Below, piece after piece: positions 37,001 through 49,351 of a stretch of DNA of 64,000 bases (position 1 is the first letter of the stretch; each line of letters starts with the position of its first letter). The notes beneath the pieces were generated by a model that saw only the letters and a list, made by a program, of their open reading frames with translations, had not been told where the DNA came from and made no database searches. The DNA is taken from contig JABVXV010000176.1 in NCBI GenBank assembly GCA_013365325.1, positions 1 to 64,000 on the forward strand, read 5' to 3'. This stretch comes from Dipetalonema caudispina. Its lineage: Eukaryota; Nematoda; Chromadorea; Rhabditida; Onchocercidae. Both the position numbers and the translations under genes were made by a program.

Positions 37001-39479
37001 TATATGACGCTGTGACGATAACATAAACAGCCTGAAATATTTTAATTTTCTCGGAGTACTGCAATTAAACGCCTGTAAACAATTAGATTCCCAAATATCA
37101 AAACTACTAATTTGTCGCACATGGGAAGACATTTTAGTATTGAGAAATCATTTTGCAGCGTTTTGGAAGCTTTTTTAATTCAACGAAGAAGGGAAAAGAC
37201 TCAATAAAATATCTACCATTAGTAAAAGCAGAATACGTCTAGTTCGGGCGGCTATCACACATTTGTACTGATAAAGTATACAGCAGCGTATGTGAGAAAT
37301 ACGATTTAGATCCCTAAATTCCAACTTACAAATCACTCGTAATCAAAAACTCAATGAGAATCGCATAATCCTATTGATTCTACGATAAATCGCATAACAT
37401 AGACATCTGATCACCTTTCCCGATGATTTCACTCCTTTGAAAGCAGATAAGAAAATGATAAACCAAGCTATTAATAAATAGAGTGCAAGATGCCAGTTGA
37501 TGGGACTGATCTTATCAAAACGATTTGACATCAACAAGATTTCGTTACTGTAATACTGAGTAATTATACAACAGAAAATGAGCTGGAAAAGGAAGAAATG
37601 CCTGTTTCTGCAACAGAATAAAAATAGTTTAATTTCGTTCTCTTTTCTCCGAAATCTTAAATCAAATCCAAAAACTTAGGTTATGCTTCCGAAATGAATG
37701 GAAATTGAAACCTCTTCTTAACCAAATCTTAAAGGGTATAAATTTAGATATGCTAGAAAATGTTTTTTTGTTTTTAAACCAAATAGTATTCAGATCTTTG
37801 TAGTAACATGCAAACTCAATAGTCTATAACAGCGTCAACCTAAATCCCTACCCCCTGGATAGCATATTCTGAATGCTATCAGAACAGTTCATATGAATCG
37901 GATTTTGAGGTATATGTGAAAAAAAGTCTTACTGTAAGTATTCTGCACTTGGTAATACATGTTCATCGATATCAAATGATGCAATTTCAAGAATCGATAA
38001 ATTACCGCTCAAATACTCTTTATCGATAACACAGGAACCGTTACGAAGCAAAGTTCCGTTTTGCAGAAAACAGCTGGCAACACTGTCTCTATTCCAAACT
38101 GAGCATTCTGAAAACAAAAAAAAAAAACGAAAAACTAGAAAAATACATGATCTTAAATGTGTGATCTGGGATGGTCATATCTTGTGTTGTTGGAAATAAT
38201 ATAGTAAATCAAAAAGTTATTTCAATGACGACAAATAAAACAGTAAGATGTATGGAAATGTCGTTATCATGTAAATGCTTTGAATTTTGAAAAAAGTACT
38301 TCAGACCATTAAAAAAAACATTAAATGACTTACTTATCGAATTCCAGTCATTACTGCATGTAGCCCATGGTAAAGCAAATTTGAATGAACTGATGAAATA
38401 AGATATTGCCCACGCAGCAACGGCGCTATAATATATACATACGATACATGATACCATGAACATCGCGATACCAATACCTAAAAAGCAGTGAAATTCATGA
38501 AGTATATTAACGTGAGTGTCATTTGTTTATTTAGGGTAAAACAAAGAAAGAAAAGCATAAAAAATTGAAGACCAAAAAATTTAAATCTCGAATTTGATCA
38601 TAAAGATATCTTGGTCGCCTAATTCGAAAAGTTTATAGGATTATAGAAAATTCTAGGGATTATCTCGAAAATGGCAATGCAAATCAACCTTTAAATAATG
38701 GTACAACTTTCCATACAGAAAGGCACCCCACGCTTGGAAATTGGCCTAATGCAAGTTCCATCAACAAAACAGGTACACCCGCAATTAACATTAGAATAAT
38801 GTAGCAGAAACAGAATGATCCACCACCACTTATTCGGCAATAATATGGAAACCTGAAAAATTGATACATGAAAACGGCGATTTACAGCAATCCCGAATTT
38901 TTCCGGATGATAAATAACACTAAAAATGATGAATGAAATGAACGGAAAGAAAAAAAGATACCTCCACAAATTTCCCAAATTAAATATAAAACCAACAGCT
39001 GATAGGAGATAATCCATCCTCGAGGACCAATTACCACGAATTTTATTCTCATCACCGATATCATCGATATCTTCAAAGGGAAATTCGATGTCACCTTCGG
39101 GGATATAATCTGGTATATTCAACTCTAACTAAAACAATGATAGTTATGCTTTTCTTTTTCCAAACTTCGAAATTTTAATTTTAGTAGAACAAAATGATTA
39201 GAGCTTCATTTAAACATGATAAAAAAGATTCCAACTTTCTTTAAACCAATTTAGTCACCAGTTAAGGTAGAACATTATATAAATTGAGAGGAAAGTATGA
39301 ATAATTCCTTGGTTTACCTTCCGACAGAACGGTGGATAGATAGAATTAGCATCCCGACAGGACCTTTTATACGTGGTTTCTACTCCTTCAGTGATCGGTC
39401 GATTCTGGGAATTCCGTCGATTGGAGGAACGGTTATTACTACCAGACCATTTCACATCACTTTGGCTATTAATCGACAT
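34030..39479 (-). CDS. SLC6-family Na+(/Cl-)-coupled transporter (nematode SNF type)
   Basis: Twelve-TM transporter of a neurotransmitter, osmolyte or amino acid; the substrate cannot be called. The start exon encodes [18 protein letters not shown]1 reads [19 protein letters not shown] and is followed by [20 protein letters not shown] and [10 protein letters not shown]. Extracellular loop 2 has glycosylation-type NGTL, NGSC and NLSI sites (about 37930-38110). TM6 is [20 protein letters not shown] followed by NRFHNN (about 36602-36720), so the Gln, Ser and Asn chloride-site positions are kept. TM8 ends ILTTM where relatives have LDSxF/M. Then come [18 protein letters not shown], a TM9-10 exon ([12 protein letters not shown], about 35535-35632), [40 protein letters not shown] and a last exon ending [11 protein letters not shown]. 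One intron (35913-36000) seems to use a GC donor. The terminal ETAI fits a class I PDZ ligand. Confidence 0.93.
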
Positions 39480-41259
39480 TCGTCTCGAAACCAGCTATCT
39501 ACAACATGGTACTTTAAATACAAACAAATTAAATCTTCCATATCAGTTTATACAATCCGTAAGAATGCTGAATTACATATATCAATGATATTTTAAATAC
39601 TGGAAACAATTAAGTTCTACGTAGCCACAAAACATCTGTTCTTTATTCCTCAATTTGCATTTTTCATAAATTTCTAACTTCCTGAAATTTGCATTTTGTT
39701 TACATCATCAAAACGACAACATTCTACTCCTTAATTACATTCGCTCACACATCACATGAATCAATCCTATGGTTCCTTTTTATAATATACTAATATGAAT
39801 AATATGAAGCAATTAATAAACGGATCGAAATTATCAGAATAAATTGTTTGAATAAATAAAGTGAGAAAAAGAAAGGAAAAGAGAATGAAATGTGATGACC
39901 TTCTGTTTTAATGATAAATTTGAATCACCGCATAAATCAATCAGTTAATGAGAGAATATGATCGGAACCGTGGATCAATACAATACTACAAATTCTCCAT
40001 GGTTGCATATCAACAGAGCCAAGGCCATCGCATCTCTCTCAAACAGCTTGTATTTGAAAAAAAGTTGCCAAGGGTAGCTTAAGCTTTCAATATGCATGTT
40101 TTCGATTTTTTATTTCGTAGTTTTAAAAGCGAAAAATCTAATTAAAATTATGTCAAACTACGTAATTATGCTATACTAAGCTATTAGGTCTTCAAATTAT
40201 GAAAAGGAGATGTGTTACAAATAATAAGCATTATCTTTTCACTTGTTCACTTCGAACCGAACCTTACAATCAAAACGGGTAATTGACATTATTTAATGTT
40301 TTCAATTAATTTCGGTTTTTTTTAGGAAGAAAAAAAATTAAGGAAGGCTGAAAATGTAAAATTAGAATGAAATTTTAAATCACATTTTGTAGCACAATGG
40401 TATCTAAAATTAAATGTTTCTTAAATGAGCATTTGAACAAAAAATAAAATTCAAATATGATAATAAATATATCGAATATAGAAGATTACTTTACTATTTG
40501 TAGTTTTTCAGCTTTATGCAACTTCAATTTAAAATTTACAAGAAATATTTGACAAAAAAGCTTTACAATTTCTATCAAACTTATAGCAGTATCCTAAATT
40601 TTAAATCCAGATTTTTCAAATTTTAATAAAATTTTTCCCTTACTCAAAACATTTAAGAAGTAAAAATAAAAAATATAGAATTTGCTAAAATTTTCATAAA
40701 AAAAAAAAAAAAACCTCGTTCATTTTAAAATTAAAATTAGTAGCAGAATTGAAATAAAAACAAAAAGCAGTAGCAAAAAAAAAAAAAAAAGAAAGGAAAA
40801 AAACCTCACTAAAGTAAACCATAAAAGTGTATTAAACTATTAACGATTGTCTATCTTTTTAAAAGTTTCATCTTTTCTTCTTCTATTTCTTTCCCTTTCC
40901 AATGTAATCCAAATAAAATAAAATTTAAGATTTAACAAAAAAAAAAAAAAAGAAAAAAAAGAAATATGTATTATTACACACAAGAATATAAGATATCGAT
41001 ATTTTAATTTAAAATATCCTCTCTTTCTTAATCATTATTATACTATCTTTTCTGATAATCATTACTACTACTATTACTACTACTACTATTAATATGATTA
41101 TTACGATAATTACTGATAAGATTGAAATTTCAACATGTTGAATATCAAAGTATCAAAGATAAGATAAACTAATAAATACGCAACGATCACGCGACAAATT
41201 ACAATTGCTTCATAACATTCGATTAATACACCACACGTTTAATCAGGCTTACATAAATG

Positions 41260-41324
41260 TGTATGTATGTGTGTATGTGTATGTATGTATGTATGTATGT
41301 ATGTATGTATGTATGTATGTATGT
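41260..41324. repeat. (TATG)n microsatellite
   Basis: About 65 bp of GTAT tetranucleotides, the left edge mixed with GTGT. The open frame rich in Met, Tyr, Val and Cys over it is repeat translation. Confidence 0.95.
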
Positions 41325-42149
41325 GCACAGGTCTGCATGGGTGTCGATGATTGTGCTTCGAGATAGGAAGCTAATCTATTTTACTGTCCAACCAATAACT
41401 AACAGCTGTTCAACTTTAAGAATAATAGCTGAGATAAACGGAACGTTTTCGTATCACTGATAATTCACTACACACATATATACACAGATATAAAGAAATA
41501 CAAGAACTCCTGAATTGGATGAATAATTTACTGATGTAATTAATTACTCTGTTTAGTTTTAAATTATCACATCTTACAAATATTTCATGCTAGCCAAAAA
41601 ATTAAAAAAAGTGCTAATTATGCTAACATATCATATATGACAGGACAGATTGAATGAAAGAAATAGGTCTATAATTAGTAGAGAAGATGATTGTATTATA
41701 GAAAATTAGATAATATATTTGCGTTACATCTAGACAAGCAATCAAATTATCATTCAAGATATCCTGAATCATGAAGATGAGCATCAGAAATATCTGTAAT
41801 CAGAAATGAAAAAAGAAGATATTCTCAAATTATTTCATAATTAATAAATTATATTACGTTTAGAATTTGAAATTCATTAGTTGAATATAAGACTAAATAG
41901 ATATGTACATAAATAATATAGAATAATTATATATTTCTTTAACAAAAAACTTCAATGAAACTGAAATTTGAAATTACTTATTTCAATATCAAATAAAAAA
42001 AAAAAAAATCTAATGTCAAACAGAATTCGTCGCTAACACTAATCATTTATTCGTAATTTAACTGTGTAAAATATAACCAAAATCTGTTGAAAATTTTACG
42101 AAATAAACAAATGATGGCAATTATTCAAAAGATATCAAAGTAAGACAAG

Positions 42150-42304
42150 GTAGAATACATTTCCGATATTCATTTACGGAAATTGAAAATTAGAATTACA
42201 TTTGCAGATAACAATCCTAACTATATCTAAAATAAAGTAGAATACATTTCCGATATTTATTTACGGAATACATTTGCAGATAACAATCCTAACTATACCT
42301 AAAA
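42150..42304. repeat. Direct duplication, second copy carrying an internal deletion
   Basis: GTAGAATACATTTCCGATAT starts both copies (42150 and 42237) and ACATTTGCAGATAACAATCC recurs in both, followed by TAACTATA(T/C)CTAAAA. Copy 2 lacks about 16 bp from the middle of copy 1 and has two substitutions. Confidence 0.88.
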
Positions 42305-42561
42305 CTTTCTCATCTATCAACCCGATTCATTCGGAATCGTTGAAGAAAAAAACTATTTCCACTTGGTTGGTAGTAAAATTAACGGAGAGAAAGTATCCGA
42401 ATTTAACGGGCTGTGCAATTTTCAACGAATATTTTTAATCATTTAGTGGTTTGGCATTTTAATTCCAACTGTGATCTTTGTCCGGTTCTCTTTTCCGGTT
42501 TCACGTATTTTGTGGCATTTTTTCTTTCGTTCAATTTGATAAAATTTAAAATTTACCTGTT

Positions 42562-42583
42562 TTCTTTCTTTTTTTTTTAGGCG
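42562..42583 (+). promoter_or_regulatory. Probable trans-splice acceptor of arx-4
   Basis: A 20-nt pyrimidine tract ending TTTTTTTTAG lies only 3 nt (GCG) before the ARX-4 ATG. An acceptor this close leaves almost no 5' UTR, which is typical of spliced-leader addition in nematodes. Confidence 0.65.
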
Positions 42584-45500
42584 ATGATAATCCTTGAACA
42601 AAACAATCGGATTATTACTGAAGTATTGGATCTTAAATTCTCTACCGCCAAACAAGGGTATGAATTTTTTGTCATAGATTTAGTATTAGTTTAATTATTC
42701 ATTTATTTTTTTTTTTTGCTTTATTTGTTTATTTCTTTGTATTGTTTACTTGATTTTTCCACTTATTGGAACTGTTTTTATTTTGTCTGTTCCTATTGAT
42801 CATATATTTATTTTTTCCGTTGTTTACTTACTTTATTTATACATTTGCTTTTTATTTTCACTTACTTTTATCAAGTCTATCTGTTCACTTCCTACTTTTT
42901 TTATTCTATTTATCTTGATCCCTTTTCTACTTACTTATCTACTTTATTCGTTTTAGCAGCTTGCTTACTTTTTTACGTTATTTGTTTTTTATTAGCGTAC
43001 TTGTTTATCCTATACGTTTGTTTGCTATCTTATCTGATTAACATCTCGTATGTTTTTTTTTACACTTCTTTGCTAACACACATGTACGACTACGTGCCAC
43101 TATGTTACTACCGAAGAGGCAACGATTTTACTCAAAAAACTATTTTTTGAGTTGAACTTTTTAGATTTCTTGTTTCATTTTTCCTCGAAAGAAAATTTTT
43201 CACCGTTATTTACATATCTTTGGCGGAAATTCCTTTGGCTCATGGATGGTCTTTTGACCTGTCAGGGCATTCTAAACGGTAGAGAACATTTTAGGTGATA
43301 TTATGGCTTCTTGTCCTGTATTTGCTTCCAGTCCCAGATAATCAAGTAAACTGATATTGAGTGAAGTATCTTGGCGATATTTGTTTATCATTTACTGTAT
43401 AAAAGATCACTTACTTCTTTATTATTTTATAAACAGACAAAGAAGGAGAAAATTTCTTGTTCGTGACGCATCCTCTTTTAGGAATAAATTGGAAAAAGTA
43501 GATGTGAGATTCGCCGATTTCGATGGCGTCGTTTATCACATATCAAATCCTGATGGTGATCGTGCCATAATTATGGTTTGTTTTTATTTGTTTTGCAATT
43601 CCAACAGAAACTTTTAGATATAGTTTTAAAGTCTGGATGAGCTCAAGCACTTCATACTACATCTTCAGTTTCCCATTGGACGATGATTATTATGGTTGGT
43701 GATGAGTATTAAATGTATAACCAAGTAATAATCTTTTTTTCTGGTTATCTTTGTATCTTTTACATGAAATTCTAATTTTTCTGAGTTTAAAATTACCTTA
43801 TTTTTTCAGCTTAGCATATCATTGAAATTTTACAAAGAGCTGCAGGAGCATGGAGCTGACGAAGTAATTTTTTTTTTCTATTTATATTACTTTTTCTTTG
43901 ATGATGCTGAGTTACTTCCGAAGTTTGAAAGTTATAGTATCCAAGCACAATTTGGTGTAACTTTGGAATTGAGTATGTGAATTATAAAAATGTAGGAAGT
44001 TCTGGAATGAAGAAGGATGTTATTTAAAATTTTGTAAATTAAGCTTAGATGTTGTTCCTATGGAAATGAAACATTGGTTAGTTGTTATCGTAATGTATAT
44101 TTGTTGTATTTTAGTTGTTACGTCGTGAATATGGTAAATATCTGTGTGCAACACCAGAATCAAGTTATAATGTTTCGCTAGCCTACAATTTAAATGAATT
44201 ACCGGATGATTACTCGACGATTATTAGCCAAGCTTCACATTTAAAACGAAATTGTTTTGCATCTGTTTTTGAAAAATATTTCAATTTCCAATCACAAGGT
44301 CAAACCGGAGCAAAAAGAGCTATAATCCATTACCGAGATGACGAGACTTTGTAATTTTTTCAATACTTTCAAAAATCAAGTCTTAGCTATCGTATTTTCA
44401 TTTCTGTTCTAGTTTGAAATATAATCAGAAATGAGAAAATTGAGTGGATTCAAATAATTATGTGATGGTTATTGTATGTGATATATTCACTCGACTACGA
44501 ATTTTTTTTCTCTGATTAGTGCATATTAGAGTTGGAAAAATCAGTAATTGCAGATACGTAGAAACAAAAGCCGATCGAGTTACTGTTATATTTAGTACAA
44601 TTTTCCGTGATCCGGATGACGTGGTTATTGGAAAACTTTTTTTACAGGTTTGCTCTCATTTGTGTGCTATGTAAAATTTTTCTAATTCACATTTATTGCA
44701 CTGATATATTTAGGCTAACTTTCAAGATAGTACTTCATGAAACGTTTGGTGATAATGAAATGGCTCGATTTTTATAAATAATGAAATCATCTGAGGATTA
44801 GCAAGTGGAATTTCCTGAAGAACTATTCGCGTCAGGAGAACAGAGAGAAGCATTGTAAATTTGAGTGTGTAGGCTTTTCATGTCAAAATATTAACGAAAT
44901 AATGTGGTCACATGAGTCAAGCAGTGAGTAATTTTTCTGAGCAGATCTCGAAAATCAATTGGGAAAACTTATTTTTGAAGGAATTCCGAGAAGGACGGAA
45001 AGCATCACAGACGTCACCTGCGGTGCTTTATACAGTGGGTGAGCCGCCACTTGAATTACGTGACTGCCCCGATGCGCGTGTTGGCGATAATGTTGGCTAC
45101 ATCACCTTCGGTTTGTAAAGAAAAAATGCATTTTTGTCGTCTCATTCATCTTAGAATATCTTTGCATGTGAACAAAATTAAGTGATTTTCATTTGTTCTT
45201 AGAAGGATAGCAAAGTGAATAGAGTGGAGTGGACGCATCATGCCAATTGATTCCTACATTGCTGTGTCAGCTGTTAAAGTTTTATTATTTAACTGAAAAT
45301 TACGTTGACCGTATGTAACTTTTAGTGTTATTCCCACGACACACGAATTTACAAGCACGTGATAATACAATCAATTTGATACATACGTTTCGTGATTACC
45401 TTCATTATCACATCAAATGTTCGAAGGTTAGTGAATGAACAATTAAATTAAATTTGAAGGATCGTTTCTTCAGCAGAATAGATTATCTTTACAACATTTT

Positions 45501-45941
45501 ATTGACAATTTTTCCTAAAATTCACCTCCTATGAATTTAAGCACTATGCAACATAGTATTCAGTTCCATGGAATGATGAATGCTTGAAAATGTTTTTGAA
45601 AACTGCTCTTTTGGATGTTTGATGCGTAGAGCTTGAAATGTTAATCTTATTTTAGTACATTCAGATCATAGGATGTTTGTTTTTATATCTGTACAAATAG
45701 CATGGGGTGTTAATCGAGAAACTTTCATGAAGGAAATGGAACTTATAAAGTCGAGTAGGATCATCATAGTTTCAGGCATATATGCATTCAAGAATGCGGG
45801 CCAGGACGAATGACTTCCTGAAAATTTTAAACCGAGCACGACCGGAAGGACGTGTAGAAAAGAAAACATTCTCGTACGTATTTGGTTTCTTTTTCTTTTT
45901 TTTTTTCTGATACTAATATCAACAGGGAAAGCATGGGATAA
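42584..45941 (+). CDS. arx-4: Arp2/3 complex subunit 2 (ARPC2, p34-Arc; ARX-4)
   Basis: Structural core subunit of the Arp2/3 actin-nucleating complex; it binds the mother filament. Exons: 42584-42657 ([20 protein letters not shown]); 43482-about 43574 ([31 protein letters not shown]); about 43810-43864 ([18 protein letters not shown]); about 44115-44351 ([37 protein letters not shown]); 44553-about 44647 ([30 protein letters not shown]); about 44979-45111 ([34 protein letters not shown]); about 45326-45426 ([20 protein letters not shown]); about 45775-45873 ([20 protein letters not shown]); and a 16-nt last exon 45926-45941 giving SESMG. Colinear and very similar to human ARPC2 throughout. 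Exon 2 begins at GGAATAAATTGG because this restores the family GNK junction. The last exon is the least certain; without its splice the protein would end in a Phe run. Confidence 0.95.
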
Positions 45942-47099
45942 ACATCGCTGGCAAAAATATTAGTTGCATTAATAGAGATGAGTAGTTTAAGCTAAAAACA
46001 GTATATGGCATGAAAAGCTTAGAATACTGATGTTTGTTGTTGCTTATTTAGGTTATTCAAAATTCGAATTTCCGAATGAAATACAATTCTCAATTCAAAG
46101 AGAAAAATATTTCAGAGGGCGCAGCTTTCAGCCAGTATAGAAGATGGAACGATGTAATGAAACGAAATTTCATTTCGATAAACGCGAATATTGCTATTTT
46201 GATGTGATTGTAAAATTTTTAGACAGCACGTGATATTATGAAAAATGGGAAGAGCATAATGACAGGAATGTCCTGGAAGCTGTTCACTTTGATAGCTTTA
46301 ATTAATCTTTAAAATCTGTTATCATTGTTGTTTCGTTCGGGTAACATTAGAGATAATCAGGAGTGATCAGCTTTTCTTATTAAAGCAGTGAGCGCAGACT
46401 TTGTAAAGCATGAAGGAAAGTGGTAAAGTGTCTTTATTTAATTAAAATTAATGAATTCCAACTTTGGTTTGTTTTTAAACAGTGCAGGATCAGAAAAGCA
46501 GTCTTGTGGAGTATAATTCTCTTTCTAATGCATTCATGAAGGAGAAAATTTCCAAGAATAATTAGTACCCGAAAATGAAGATACCATATATACATCTAGC
46601 ATTATCGAAACTATATACCTTCCTAAAAATAACTCCTGGTGAAAAAAAAAAAAAAAAAAAAAACCTTCTGATAAAAATTCTCAAAGAGAAATTTCAAATT
46701 GTTATTTCTAGAAATAGAATGAAATTAAATTTAATAATAATCAACGAAATGATATATAAATCATGTCAATTTTGATCAAATCTTAAAATACACTCAAAAT
46801 GTTCTAAAAAAAAAAAAAAAAGAGAAATCCGAAAATTTATTTCGCATAATATTTTGATGTATATAAAATTTCACAAAATTTTTCATCATTTTATCATTAT
46901 CTCGATTATTAAAATTGAATGAAATTAACAAATATGATAACAATAATCTAATCAATTCTTCATACTATTTTATTTAACAAAAACTTTTTTCCCAACAATG
47001 CTTCCCTTTTTTTTTTTTTTTTTTTTTGTAAGTGCAAAATAAATACACTATCATTCAAAAGTAATAAATGTACCTCTTTCACGTACGTCATACGTCTTT

Positions 47100-47330
47100 T
47101 CGTCTGTCCGTCTGTCCATCTGTCTGTCTATCTGTCTGTCTGTCTGAATGAATGAATGAATGAATTTATCTATCTGTAACAATAATTTCTGCAGGTATGT
47201 ATGTATGTATGTACGTATGTATGTATGTATGTATGTATGTATGTGAATGCATGTGTATACAATGAATGTATGTGTGTACGTATGTGTATATGTATGTGTG
47301 TGTGTGTATGTGTGTGTGTCTGTCTGTCTA
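47100..47330. repeat. Compound tetranucleotide microsatellite
   Basis: Consecutive blocks of GTCT/GTCC, GAAT, GTAT and GTGT repeats. A second GTCT-rich block lies at about 47508-47570. Open frames rich in Thr, His, Tyr, Asp and Arg here are repeat translations. Confidence 0.93.
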
Positions 47331-47381
47331 TGCATATATTGATGGGATGCCGCTATGATGGGATGCCACTATCATGAATGT

Positions 47382-47410
47382 GTTGCTAAGCAACGCGTAT
47401 TTTGATTGGT
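47382..47410. promoter_or_regulatory. RFX/X-box-like palindrome followed by inverted CCAAT box
   Basis: GTTGCTAAGCAAC (47382-47394) is a perfect palindrome of two RFX half-sites, GTTGCT and AGCAAC, with a 1-nt spacer. ATTGG (reverse CCAAT) follows about 9 nt later. It lies about 1.1 kb upstream of the dlc-1 start. The match is to the general RFX consensus; the C. elegans DAF-19 X-box usually has a 2-nt spacer. Confidence 0.4.
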
Positions 47411-48168
47411 TCTCATTTTCAGGCGAGACATCTGTTCTGTTAACGCCTTAGCGGACATAAAGGTATATGAGATTAGTTGAAGGTCTGTTGTGGTTGAAGT
47501 ATATGTATATGTCTGTCTGTCCGTCTGTCTGTCCATCCATTCATCTGTCTGTCTGTTTGTCTGTTCATTCATTTGTTTCATTAATTAGTTTAATTAGTTA
47601 GTTGAGTAATTATTATTTAAATTTTTATCAAATATTTGGATTTTTAATTTTTAACATATTCAGCTAACTAAATGATATTAGATATAATATCATATTAATT
47701 ATGATAATATTTGTTTGATCAATCTTTTTGTATATTAAATTTTAATTATTTTAGGATATATTTTATAGATTAACTGTTTGAAATTATTATTATTAGCAAA
47801 TATCATTCATTTTTAACGTAAAATCAACTTAAACTAGAATCATTTTATGTTAATATGATATGAAATCATTTAATAACCTAAAATTAACTAATATTTTACA
47901 TGTTATTGATGAAAAAGAAAGAAAATTTAGTGATTGAAGAATTAGATATGTTTTATTTTTTTCACTTAGCTTATTGCAATGATATGATATTGTAATAACG
48001 AATATCTCTTGTGCAACGCTTATCTTTAGATGAAGTAATGATCGTTGCTGAATAGAATTAGTTAGTTAGTTAGTTAAATGTAGAAACTTACCCGTATATT
48101 CTTCAATCATTCACTAAGATAGCATTTGAAAAGGTCAAATGTTAGCGGGCAATTATAGCATGTTTTTA

Positions 48169-48186
48169 GGCGGGAAGGCGGGAAAA
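48169..48186. promoter_or_regulatory. Two adjacent E2F-like sites
   Basis: GGCGGGAA occurs twice in direct tandem (48169-48176 and 48177-48184). It is a local GC-rich island about 345 bp upstream of the dlc-1 ATG and matches the core E2F/DP motif. Confidence 0.4.
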
Positions 48187-48528
48187 TTCGTTTTTTATTG
48201 CCCTTAATTTTTTTTTTTTTTATAGCAAGTTCTAGAATAAACAAGAATGATTGCGAATATTAATATGATTGATCCTGGAAAAAGTTAAAGAAGAATGGTA
48301 CCATATTAGATGAAAGATGGAAATGATTTAATTTTAGAATTTATTCCGATTTTTTTTTTTTTTTTTTGATTCTATTCCATATATATGTTCTTGTAACTCG
48401 AATTGTTGTAAAGTGTAATCGTTGGAATTTCCTACCAGTTTTTCATTTCGAATTTTCAGGTCTTCGTAATTTACTTTGCGGCAAGTTTGGCGAGATAATT
48501 TTGGTAGTGCAAAAAATAGCAAGAAGAA

Positions 48529-49351
<823 letters not shown>

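Larger units (their letters stand above)
39480..42583. other. Divergent spacer between the SLC6 gene and arx-4
   Basis: About 3.1 kb, AT-rich, holding the upstream regions of both genes. It contains A runs near 40700-40790 and 40938, an ACT-rich stretch near 41060-41090, a TATG microsatellite, and a small direct duplication at 42150-42304. No further gene seen. Confidence 0.55.
45942..48528. other. Spacer between arx-4 and dlc-1, with upstream region of dlc-1
   Basis: About 2.6 kb. The left half is AT-rich without a gene. From 47100 to 47580 it is dominated by tetranucleotide repeats. An RFX/CCAAT-like element and a short exon-like block follow at 47382-47460, then two E2F-like sites at 48169-48186. 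GAATTTTCAG at about 48460 is a likely acceptor about 70 nt upstream of the dlc-1 ATG. Confidence 0.5.

Noticed and set aside
42686..43150. Plus-strand Phe/Leu/Tyr-rich frames resembling membrane proteins
   Set aside because: They lie inside the first intron of arx-4 and come from T-rich sequence.
43434..43481. Alternative arx-4 acceptor giving [16 protein letters not shown]
   Set aside because: The acceptor 48 nt downstream restores the conserved GNK junction of ARPC2, whereas this one adds residues not found in the family.
47051..47581. Minus-strand frames rich in Thr/His/Tyr and Asp/Arg/Gln
   Set aside because: They read through GTAT and GTCT tetranucleotide repeats; no conserved block or splice context.
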